In this document: piece after piece, positions 26,071 through 33,537 of the stretch
Numbering within the stretch: position 1 is the stretch's first letter
How the letters are laid out: each line of letters begins with the position of its first letter
DNA from: Indibacter alkaliphilus LW1
GTDB lineage: Bacteria; Bacteroidota; Bacteroidia; Cytophagales; Cyclobacteriaceae
DNA length: 64,000 nucleotides
Assembly (NCBI RefSeq): GCF_000295935.2
Contig: NZ_ALWO02000023.1
Span: 310,001-374,000 of the forward strand
Direction of reading: 5' to 3'
Notes under the pieces: model-generated
Told to the model about the DNA's origin: nothing
Database searches by the model: none
What the model saw: only the letters and a program-made list of their open reading frames with translations
Made by a program: the position numbers and the translations under genes

Positions 26071-27531
26071 TTAAAATGGATATTCAGAAAGATTGATGCC
26101 CCAAATAAGTGGCAGGTAGTAAAGCGTAAACAAAGTAAGTATGAGGATTGAAATCAGATTCATCCAAAGTCCCGCACGGAACATGTCAGGAATACTTAGA
26201 TATCCAGAACCAAAAACCACGGCATTGGGAGGTGTGGCAACAGGTAACATAAAGGCACAGGATGCTGCCAACGTTGCTCCAATCATCAAACCATATGGGT
26301 GGACTCCCATGGAGTAGGATACAGCTGCTAAAATGGGCAAGATCATTGATGCGGTGGCCACATTTGAAGTGATTTCTGTAAGAAAGTTTACCGCAGCAAT
26401 GATGATCAACAGGAATAAACCAAACGCAATAAAGTCCAGAAATGCGAACTGATTGCCAATCCAAGAAGCAAGGCCTGAAATTTTGAAGCCTTCTGCCAAA
26501 GCTAGTCCACCTCCAAAAAGCAAAAGAATTCCCCAAGGAATCCGCTCTGCAGTTTTCCAGTCTAACAACTTAGTTGATTTCTGAGAAGCGGGGAGGACAA
26601 AGAGCAATATTACCCCTGAAATTGCTATAATAGTATCATCTAAAGCTGGAATATAGTCTTGTAAAAGCAATGAACGCATGATCCAGGTAAAACTTACAGC
26701 CCCGAAAACCCATGAAACCCTTTTTTCTTCAGTAGACATTGGACCCAAAAGTGCTAGCTGCCTTTGGATTTCTTCTTGACCGCTATCTACAGTGAATCCT
26801 TTTTCAAAACGATAGGCAAATTTGACTAAATAAACCCAACAAATTAACAAGAGAACGAATGAAATAGGCAAGCCGAAGACTATCCACTGAGCGAAACTAA
26901 TATCATACCCATACATTTCCTTAATCACACCGGCTAGAATTATATTGGTAGGAGTCCCAATTAAAGTAGCTACACCTCCAATTGAAGCAGAGTAGGCTAT
27001 ACCCAACATCAAAGCTTGACCAATTTTATTAGGTTTGACCTCTTTTTGACCAGGAGTTAGCTGAACCACAACGGCTATCGCAATGGGAAGCATCATCAAA
27101 GCTGTAGCTGTATTGGATATCCACATAGATAAAAAAGCTGTAGCCAACATAAAACCCAATATGATCCTCTGAATGTTTGTACCAATAAATAAAATTATAT
27201 TCAATGCAATTCTCTTGTGCAGATTCCATTTTTCTATGGCCATGGCGATCATAAAGCCACCCATATATAACAGTACCATGGGGTGGGAATAAGAAGAGGC
27301 CGTATTAGCCATCGGTAGTGCGCCTAAGGTTGGAAGAAGAATCAAAGGCAATAAAGAAGTTGCAGCTATAGGAATGGCTTCAGTAATCCACCAAACCGCA
27401 ACCCACAGTGTAACTGCCAACATAGAAATTGCTTCCTGAGTCATTCCGTCTGGTTTCACAAAAAATAAAATAATAAGGAAAAGTAACGGACCTAAATAGA
27501 GACCTGCTCTTGCTGTACTGTTTTGGGACAT
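26071..27531 (-). CDS. SLC13/DASS-family sodium-coupled anion transporter
   Basis: 486 residues and about eleven to twelve membrane helices. The two family signatures that bind substrate and Na+ are present in repeated form: WISNTATALMMLPI in the first half and LTEITSNVATASMILPI in the second, with GTPTNIILAG and ATPPNAVVFGSG as the matching hairpin ends. These transporters import C4-dicarboxylates, citrate or sulfate with sodium, and the SNT motifs favour dicarboxylates. Inner membrane. The gene is preceded by a hairpin that abuts the start codon (27536-27570), which might control translation. Confidence 0.93.
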   Translation of the reverse strand: MSQNSTARAGLYLGPLLFLIILFFVKPDGMTQEAISMLAVTLWVAVWWITEAIPIAATSLLPLILLPTLGALPMANTASSYSHPMVLLYMGGFMIAMAIEKWNLHKRIALNIILFIGTNIQRIILGFMLATAFLSMWISNTATALMMLPIAIAVVVQLTPGQKEVKPNKIGQALMLGIAYSASIGGVATLIGTPTNIILAGVIKEMYGYDISFAQWIVFGLPISFVLLLICWVYLVKFAYRFEKGFTVDSGQEEIQRQLALLGPMSTEEKRVSWVFGAVSFTWIMRSLLLQDYIPALDDTIIAISGVILLFVLPASQKSTKLLDWKTAERIPWGILLLFGGGLALAEGFKISGLASWIGNQFAFLDFIAFGLFLLIIIAAVNFLTEITSNVATASMILPILAAVSYSMGVHPYGLMIGATLAASCAFMLPVATPPNAVVFGSGYLSIPDMFRAGLWMNLISILILTLFTLYYLPLIWGINLSEYPF

Positions 27532-27535
27532 AAGT

Positions 27536-27570
27536 AGAAATTACAAGCTTTAAGCTTGTCAAAAATTTCT
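27536..27570 (-). promoter_or_regulatory. Hairpin directly upstream of the SLC13 start codon
   Basis: Outer arms AGAAATT/AATTTCT enclose the palindrome ACAAGCTT-T-AAGCTTGT (27543-27559), with four unpaired bases on one side. It lies five bases before the ATG, so in RNA it could cover the ribosome-binding region; as DNA it could be an operator. There is no T-run consistent with a terminator. Confidence 0.5.
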
Positions 27571-27744
27571 AAATATTCAACAAGAAAATAAATAAGGGTA
27601 GAGGATGTTTTTTTTAAGTGGCTCTCTTGTCTATAAGGCAATTCTTTTAATTTAACATAATGTAAATTATATAACAATTATAGTAAGGTAGTGGTTGAGC
27701 CTTATTTAATTGTCTTACTAAAGAAAATGTTTGATTACAAAACT

Positions 27745-28836
27745 TTACTCACTCAAAACATTTTCTAAAGCTGTATAGTCTCCTTTCAAAGCCATATCCA
27801 ACATTCGATTCCAACGTTCTTGGATATCCCTTTTACGGCCATGACTGGTTTGTCCGTCGTAAAGCTCCTGAAGCTTATTCATTTCCCTGTAAGCATCAAA
27901 ATACGCATCATTGACCAGGGCTTCATAATTCTCAGGATTTACATCAAGGTTTTGAAGGTTATTGGTAAGTCGATCAGCAACAACCCGGACAACATCAAAA
28001 TGCCGCTGTTCATGGTTTAGCGAGTAATCATTTTTATCTCTGACCCAGGATTGTCCAGGAAGCATATAAACCTTGATTATTAAAGGCATAATGATACTTC
28101 CATCTTCTACAAAAGGTCTTCCTTCCATCGCCAAGCTAGTAAAAATCATTGCATTGTAACTGGAACTAGACTTTGGCCTGTTTGTAAAATCACTCCACTT
28201 TAAAGGTCTTTTAAAATCATAAAAGACAGTGTCCTGATCACTTTCAAAAGCTTTATTTTCAATAATCAAGCGAACTGAACCAGCTAAGGCCCTGTTATTT
28301 AGCGCTTGAGAATTAATCCATTGGTTAAAATAATCAAGGCTATTGTCTAAAGCCTGTTGAATAACACGTTCTGCAAGATCTAATCTATTGATAGACCTTC
28401 TATAATTCATTCCACCCTCATAATCCATCAAATGAATGGGGTCAAAACTGCCTTTGACATAAAATCCAAACTTCAACTTTAACTCTCCACCAGCAACGGT
28501 ATTAGTGCTTTTGGTCTCTTTAATTTCAAATTGTTCAACATTCACCAAAATTGCCTGTTTAGTTTCATTTTGACTCTTCACAGAAGTTTTGAAGTAATTT
28601 TTTAAAGTCTGAGCTACTCCGTCTCCTATTTGAGCAGTAGACATAACAGTGCCCTGGGTGTAAATTTTCCCTATACTTTCCCCTACTTTTCTTCCATCCT
28701 GAACTTCGATAATCTCAAAAATTGCATTTTCTATAGGCTCTTGTTTTGTCTTAAAACCAAAAGTTACATTTTGAGAATAGACCCTTCCGGAAATACTGAG
28801 CACACAAAATAAAAAAACTAGACAGGTTGATTTCAT
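27745..28836 (-). CDS. Exported protein with DUF922-like C-terminal domain
   Basis: 363 residues, signal peptide MKSTCLVFLFCVLSISGRVYS. The N-terminal half is beta-rich and unrecognised. The C-terminal half contains KRPLKWSDFTNRP, a block of Ala/Met-rich beta sequence, then SLNHEQRHFDVVRV, an HExxH-like signature, and a long helix. This pattern matches DUF922, a predicted metalloprotease-like family. Whether the HEQRH pair binds zinc is untested. Probably periplasmic. The downstream neighbour on the same strand is the SLC13 gene, 213 bases away. Confidence 0.55.
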   Translation of the reverse strand: MKSTCLVFLFCVLSISGRVYSQNVTFGFKTKQEPIENAIFEIIEVQDGRKVGESIGKIYTQGTVMSTAQIGDGVAQTLKNYFKTSVKSQNETKQAILVNVEQFEIKETKSTNTVAGGELKLKFGFYVKGSFDPIHLMDYEGGMNYRRSINRLDLAERVIQQALDNSLDYFNQWINSQALNNRALAGSVRLIIENKAFESDQDTVFYDFKRPLKWSDFTNRPKSSSSYNAMIFTSLAMEGRPFVEDGSIIMPLIIKVYMLPGQSWVRDKNDYSLNHEQRHFDVVRVVADRLTNNLQNLDVNPENYEALVNDAYFDAYREMNKLQELYDGQTSHGRKRDIQERWNRMLDMALKGDYTALENVLSE

Positions 28837-28900
28837 GCATTCGTAACATCAACAGAAGTGCCAAGGTTCTTGGCCAATTTCCATCATTTCTTAAAATTCT

Positions 28901-29374
28901 TTAACTAAGGTCTTCCAGCATCAGTTGAAAATCATATTGCAAGTCTTCATGAAGGCCTGAAATCAGCTTTTCCGCTTTTCCAATTTGAACCTTGAAAAGA
29001 TTTTCTATCACCGGATGACCGTATTGCAAATAGCCATAAGCCTTCATTTGCTTGCAAAAATGTATAATCAATTCAATCTGTGCAGTTTTATCTTTTGTCA
29101 GTTTTAGGTTTTTATTGAGTTTTCTTCGGATGGTCTGTGCTGATTTTTTGGCCACATGGTAATTTCTGGTGTTTGCATTCATAAAATTCAGATCCAGATC
29201 ATCTTTTACCATATCCACATAGATCCTGGGATTTTCTTTTTCAAAAAGCCTGAAAAAAAGATAAGCTTTATTTTCACGGCTGTATTTAGCCAGGTCTAAA
29301 ACTACATCAATCAATTCATTTTCATTGAGAAGCTTAAGTTCTCTTTTTATTTCAGCCAAGCTTGGTATCTGCAT
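28901..29374 (-). CDS. Conserved hypothetical protein
   Basis: 157 residues, almost entirely alpha-helical in appearance and rich in Lys, Glu and Leu (IKRELKLLNENELIDVVLDL), without signal peptide or membrane segment. A central basic stretch (KKSAQTIRRKLNKNLKLTK) could bind nucleic acid. It lies between the DUF922-like gene and the cold-shock gene on the same strand, with spacers over 60 bases. I do not recognise a family beyond a general impression of a Bacteroidota-restricted cytoplasmic protein. Confidence 0.65.
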   Translation of the reverse strand: MQIPSLAEIKRELKLLNENELIDVVLDLAKYSRENKAYLFFRLFEKENPRIYVDMVKDDLDLNFMNANTRNYHVAKKSAQTIRRKLNKNLKLTKDKTAQIELIIHFCKQMKAYGYLQYGHPVIENLFKVQIGKAEKLISGLHEDLQYDFQLMLEDLS

Positions 29375-29449
29375 GATATGATTGCTTTTTGATCAGACTC
29401 CAATTCTAGGAATCTTTGATGTGTTTTCAAAGCTCTTATAAACACAAAT

Positions 29450-29489
29450 ACCTTTAAATTAACCGTGAAAAAACAGTCAATTTAAAGGT
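29450..29489 (-). terminator. Inverted repeat after the cold-shock-domain gene
   Basis: ACCTTTAAATT (29450-29460) and AATTTAAAGGT (29479-29489) with an 18-base loop. On the minus strand it lies 24 bases after the stop codon. The stem is AT-rich and no clean T-run follows, so it may be a weak terminator or an RNA-stability element. Confidence 0.45.
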
Positions 29490-29512
29490 AGTCAGATGTT
29501 TCTTTAAACAGT

Positions 29513-29971
29513 TTAATTGATCAATTTGACATCGATCGCACTCAGGCCCTTAGGTGTTTTTTCGGTTTCATAAGTAACTTTATCACCTTCCTGGATGCTG
29601 TCAAGGCATTTGTTGATGTGCACGAATACACTCTCCCCGGTTTGATCATCTCTGATAAATCCAAATCCTTTACCACCATTGAAAAAAGTCACTTTGCCTT
29701 TTCTAGTAGGATCCTCAGGCTCCAATTCAGAATCTTTTGGCACAGCGATTTCTATGCTTTCTGCATCAATTTCTTTCTTTTTCTTGGTCGGGTCAGGTGG
29801 AGTTGAAGTAATGTTGCCAAATTCATCCACATAAGCAATCATGTCTTCAAAGTCTGTTGACTTGTCATTGCCAGATTTACGGGCTTCTTTCTTGTCTAAC
29901 TTTTCCTGCTTCTTTTTCTGTCTTTGTTTTTCCTTTTCTTTTTTATTAAAGGTCTCTCTCGATTTTGCCAT
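29513..29971 (-). CDS. Cold-shock-domain protein with basic N-terminal extension
   Basis: 152 residues. The first 40 are highly charged (KKEKEKQRQKKKQEKLDKKE), a middle acidic linker follows, and residues 89-152 are a cold-shock domain with GKVTFFNGGKGFGFIRDD (RNP1) and ESVFVHINK (RNP2). The domain binds single-stranded RNA or DNA; the basic tail may add RNA or ribosome binding. It is about twice the size of CspA. The 238 bases upstream hold no clear consensus promoter, but a long 5' UTR would be normal for this family. Confidence 0.92.
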   Translation of the reverse strand: MAKSRETFNKKEKEKQRQKKKQEKLDKKEARKSGNDKSTDFEDMIAYVDEFGNITSTPPDPTKKKKEIDAESIEIAVPKDSELEPEDPTRKGKVTFFNGGKGFGFIRDDQTGESVFVHINKCLDSIQEGDKVTYETEKTPKGLSAIDVKLIN

Positions 29972-30209
29972 ATCTACAAAATACCGAGAATTTTCGTGAA
30001 ATTCCTATTTTTCCCTAAGAAGTATTGTGAATCTTTCAAAACAAATTTTCATAATATTGGAAAGTCTCTGTTTGCATTCTGTATCTTAATTTTATTACTA
30101 TTTGGATTACAGGTAGATGTAAGCTTTTTGTCGAAAAAAAATACCATTTATCAGATCAAAGTATCATCCTTAGGTGTTTTTGTTTTAGTTTGAGTAAAAT
30201 TGTCAATCC

Positions 30210-31316
30210 ATGAAAGAAATCACCCAGATCATCAGGGAATACGAAAAAAGTAAAGTAAAAGGCCTCAAAACAGCATTAGCGACTGTGGTTAAAGTTGATG
30301 GTTCGGCTTACAGGAGGCCTGGTGCGAGAATGTTGGTAACTGAGGATGGTACTCTTACAGGGGCGATTTCAGGTGGTTGTTTAGAAGGAGATGCTTTGAG
30401 GAAAGCACAGTCAGTCATTTTTCAACAAAAATCAATGGTGGTAACTTATGATACCACAGATGAAGATGATCAGAAATTCGGTGTAGGACTTGGCTGTAAT
30501 GGCATTATTCAAGTTCTAATTGAACCCATAGCTTATGAAGATTCGCTCAACCCTATTGAACTTCTAAAAATTGCTGTTCAAGATAGGTCTATGGCTGTTC
30601 TGATAACTGTTTTTTCTCTTCTTAATCCAAGAGCTCCACAAATAGGCACCAAAATACTTTACAAAGAAAGTAAGTCTTTCGGTGAAGAAAATTTCCCTTT
30701 ATCCAGCTTATTAAATGTAATTAGAGATGAAATATATCAATCATTTGAAAATCAAATAAATAAGGTGAAAGATTCAGATGATTATTTTATCTTTTATGAA
30801 TGTATCAAGGCTCCCGTACACCTGATTTTGGTTGGAGCGGGGAATGACACCATTCCTTTGACAAAAATGGCTTCTTTGTTGGGCTGGCAACTGACACTAG
30901 CTGATGGCAGAAAAAACCAGGCAACAACAGAAAGGTTCCCATCTGCCAACCGGATCGTTGTAAGTCCAGCAGATGAACTTGTAGAAAAATTGGATTTTGA
31001 TTCCGATACAGTTGTGGTATTGATGACACATAATTTTGAATATGAAGCAATTGTTCTCAAATATTTGGTCAAAAAGGATGTCCCCTATATCGGGATTTTG
31101 GGCCCTAAAAAGAAGTCTGAAAAACTATTTGAAAGGCTCATCAATGAAGGAATTGCTTTTAATAGGAGCCATATCTACGGCCCACTTGGTCTGGATATAG
31201 GAGCTGAAGGGCCAGAAGAGATAGCTCTTTCAGCTTTGGCCGAAATCAAGGCTGTTTTATCGAATAAAGATCCCCAATTCCTAAAAGATAAAAAAGGTCC
31301 AATTCATGAAGGATAG
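30210..31316 (+). CDS. XdhC-family molybdenum cofactor chaperone
   Basis: 368 residues. The N-terminal XdhC/CoxI domain has the signature TGAISGGCLEGDALRKAQS. The C-terminal domain is a Rossmann fold (HLILVGAGNDTIPLTKMASL) ending in GPLGLDIGAEGPEEIALSAL, as in other XdhC proteins. XdhC binds molybdopterin cofactor, helps its sulfuration and inserts it into molybdenum hydroxylases. It overlaps the MobA-like gene by 11 bases, and the IorB/IorA-like hydroxylase genes lie 2.2 kb downstream, so that enzyme is the probable client. Confidence 0.93.
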   Translation: MKEITQIIREYEKSKVKGLKTALATVVKVDGSAYRRPGARMLVTEDGTLTGAISGGCLEGDALRKAQSVIFQQKSMVVTYDTTDEDDQKFGVGLGCNGIIQVLIEPIAYEDSLNPIELLKIAVQDRSMAVLITVFSLLNPRAPQIGTKILYKESKSFGEENFPLSSLLNVIRDEIYQSFENQINKVKDSDDYFIFYECIKAPVHLILVGAGNDTIPLTKMASLLGWQLTLADGRKNQATTERFPSANRIVVSPADELVEKLDFDSDTVVVLMTHNFEYEAIVLKYLVKKDVPYIGILGPKKKSEKLFERLINEGIAFNRSHIYGPLGLDIGAEGPEEIALSALAEIKAVLSNKDPQFLKDKKGPIHEG

Positions 31317-31911
31317 CCAAAATAGCACAGGAGTTATTATCATGGCAGCTGGTGGTTCCTTTCGTTTGGGTCAAGCAAAGCAGCTGCTTAAATTTCGGGG
31401 CAAATGCCTGTTGCAACAGATTTTGGATGAGGTACGCAAATTGGATAGTATAGAGCTGGTCACTGTTTTAGGCGGATACAAGCAGGAGATTTTGAATGAA
31501 ATTGATTTTAAAAATACCAACTACATAATCAATGAAAACTGGGAAAAAGGCATGTCCATATCTATGCAGGAAGGTTTAACATTTCTCTTGAATAAAAACC
31601 CTGGTCTCTCTCAGGTCCTTTTGGTCCTTTGCGATCAACCTTTTGTGGATAATTTTTTATTGGATAAAATCATAAAGGAAAAATCCAAAAGCAAAAAAGG
31701 TATTGTTTGCTGTACCTATGGAAATACACTTGGGGTTCCAGCCCTTTTTGATCGGACTTACTTTGCAGAACTTCTTGCACTAGAATCAAAAGAGGGTGCT
31801 AAAAAAGTTATCATTCAACACCAAGAAGATCTTTCTGTCATAGATTTCCCTGAGGGTTCCTTTGATGTAGATACCCTTGAAGATTTTGAAAGGCTTTCGG
31901 AGATGGAGTAA
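31306..31911 (+). CDS. MobA/MocA-like molybdopterin nucleotidyltransferase
   Basis: 201 residues of GT-A nucleotidyltransferase fold: nucleotide loop MAAGGSFRLGQAKQLLKFRG, then VLLVLCDQPFV with the metal-binding Asp region. MocA attaches CMP to molybdopterin to make the cytosine dinucleotide form used by xanthine-dehydrogenase-family enzymes of the CoxL/IorB type. The pairing with XdhC supports MocA rather than the general MobA. Its stop codon lies one base from that of the convergent cysteine desulfurase gene, with no terminator between. Confidence 0.88.
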   Translation: MKDSQNSTGVIIMAAGGSFRLGQAKQLLKFRGKCLLQQILDEVRKLDSIELVTVLGGYKQEILNEIDFKNTNYIINENWEKGMSISMQEGLTFLLNKNPGLSQVLLVLCDQPFVDNFLLDKIIKEKSKSKKGIVCCTYGNTLGVPALFDRTYFAELLALESKEGAKKVIIQHQEDLSVIDFPEGSFDVDTLEDFERLSEME

Positions 31912-31912
31912 A

Positions 31913-33073
31913 TCAGGATCTTAAAACAGATAAGGATTCTTTTACATGGGAAATTGCAGCATCAACTTTTTCTTCCGTAGTATCCAATCCCAAGCTGAAT
32001 CTTACCGATGCCCTTCCCAAATCACTATCAATGCCCATAGCCGCCAATACATGGCTGGGTTTTGGCGAAATGCTGGTACAGGCTGAACCCGAACTGACTG
32101 CAATTTTCTTGTTTAGCATCCTAAGAAACTCCTCTCCTTCCACCCCTGCAAAGGAAATATTGCTAACGTGTGTTAATCTGTTCGCTTTACTTCCGTTCAA
32201 TTGTGTGCCATTAATTTCCAGAAGTCTGTTTTCAAGTCTGTCTCTTAGCAGTGCTAACCTTCTATTTTCTATTTGCATATTTTGAAGCCTGATAGCTGCC
32301 GCCTCTCCCATGCCTACAATTCCCGGTACATTCAAAGTGCCACTCCGAAAAGTTTTTTCATGCCCACCACCCCAAATCAATGGTGCTGGTTTAGGAAGTG
32401 GATGGTTGTGACGTATGTAGAGTGCCCCTACTCCTTTTGGACCGTAAAATTTATGTGCAGAAAGGGCTAGCAGATGGATTCCTTCTATGTCTAAATTAAT
32501 CTTACCAACTGCCTGAACAGCATCCGTGAAAAATATAATCTGCTTTTCAGCTGCAATTTGAGCTATTTTCTGAATAGGGTGGATAATTCCTGTCTCATTG
32601 TTTGCCCACATCAGTGCTATCATTTTGGTATTAGTCTGAATACAGGCCTGAAGTTCAGAAAGATCTATTTCTCCTTTTGAATTCACCCCAAGATAAGTCA
32701 CCTCAGCTCCTTTGCTTTCAAGATAAGCAAAGGTGTCCAAGACAGCCTTATGCTCCGTAGCGCAGGTAATAAAGTGCTGATTTTCATTTGTATAAGCGTT
32801 AAATATCCCCTGAATGGCCAAATTAATAGATTCTGTAGCTCCTGAGGTAAAAATAACTTCCTTGGACTTGACTCCTATCAGTTGTGCTATCTGTTCTCTT
32901 GCCTGCTCGACAGCATCTTCGGCAATCCAACCATAAGGATGATTTTTACTGGCAGCGTTACCAAAATGTTGAGAAAACCAGGGTACCATTTTTTCCAATA
33001 CATCTGGATGGCAAGGTGTGGTGGCATTATAATCCAGGTAAACAGGGTATTGCATATGATTTAACAAATTCAA
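31913..33073 (-). CDS. Cysteine desulfurase (NifS/IscS-like)
   Basis: 386 residues; a second ATG six codons in (MQYPVYLDYNATTP) is an equally plausible start. The PLP-binding lysine lies in ALSAHKFYGPKGVG, the ATHK-like region is CATEHKAVLDT, and the catalytic cysteine loop is SSGSACTSISPKPSHV. It removes sulfur from cysteine as an enzyme persulfide. The convergent XdhC and MocA-like genes suggest a role in sulfurating the molybdenum cofactor, by analogy with the NifS4-XdhC partnership known in Rhodobacter. A general Fe-S role cannot be excluded, since no isc or suf genes are seen here. Confidence 0.93.
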   Translation of the reverse strand: MNLLNHMQYPVYLDYNATTPCHPDVLEKMVPWFSQHFGNAASKNHPYGWIAEDAVEQAREQIAQLIGVKSKEVIFTSGATESINLAIQGIFNAYTNENQHFITCATEHKAVLDTFAYLESKGAEVTYLGVNSKGEIDLSELQACIQTNTKMIALMWANNETGIIHPIQKIAQIAAEKQIIFFTDAVQAVGKINLDIEGIHLLALSAHKFYGPKGVGALYIRHNHPLPKPAPLIWGGGHEKTFRSGTLNVPGIVGMGEAAAIRLQNMQIENRRLALLRDRLENRLLEINGTQLNGSKANRLTHVSNISFAGVEGEEFLRMLNKKIAVSSGSACTSISPKPSHVLAAMGIDSDLGRASVRFSLGLDTTEEKVDAAISHVKESLSVLRS

Positions 33074-33145
33074 AATTCAATTTTTTTCTAGCTATTTCAA
33101 TTATATGGCCATTGAGTCAGTCAATCAAAAGACCTATATTTGGGT

Positions 33146-33502
33146 ATGCAGGAAAGTTGGATATTTCATATCAAAGAAAGTAATAAAGATTTATCAAAAG
33201 AAGCGCTTGTCAGAGAGATCATCAATCAGGATAATAAGGACTTTGGCATATTTCTATCTTATTATTTCCGAAAGGAAGGGGCAGTTGTAGAAAATGTAAA
33301 GTTTAAGGAATTACACTTAGATAAACATCTTACGCAGGGGAAGGTTAAGGTGAATTTCAATTTAATTCATTACAATGCTTGTCTTAATATACATGAACAA
33401 GCTCCTGAAGAGATGGAATTAGAGTTTAACATTGATAAGGCTGAAAAAACTATACTTATTACAGGGCCCTATTGGCCTGAAAGAGAAATGGATGAGCTTT
33501 AA
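33146..33502 (+). CDS. Small conserved hypothetical protein
   Basis: 118 residues from the ATG at 33146; the frame also opens at a TTG two codons earlier. The sequence has alpha then beta character (NKDLSKEALVREIINQDN, then FKELHLDKHLTQGKVKVNF), no signal peptide and no membrane segment. A TATATTTG string overlaps the region just before the ATG but is too close to serve as promoter for this start. It ends at a strong bidirectional terminator. No function assigned. Confidence 0.65.
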   Translation: MQESWIFHIKESNKDLSKEALVREIINQDNKDFGIFLSYYFRKEGAVVENVKFKELHLDKHLTQGKVKVNFNLIHYNACLNIHEQAPEEMELEFNIDKAEKTILITGPYWPEREMDEL

Positions 33503-33533
33503 AAAAGCCTTCCGATTGCTTCGGAAGGCTTTT
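33503..33533. terminator. Bidirectional terminator
   Basis: AAAAGCCTTCCGA and TCGGAAGGCTTTT around a 5-base loop, with A/T runs on both sides. It separates the hypothetical gene from the convergent molybdenum hydroxylase operon. Confidence 0.92.
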
Positions 33534-33537
33534 GAAT

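Noticed and set aside
29924-30193. 89-codon frame with a hydrophobic segment beside the cold-shock gene
   Set aside because: It overlaps the cold-shock start on the other strand, is Phe/Lys-rich as expected from AT-rich DNA, and has no promoter.
33135-33142. TATATTTG box as promoter of the gene at 33146
   Set aside because: It ends four bases before the ATG, so transcription would begin inside the gene, and no TTTG lies at the -33 distance.
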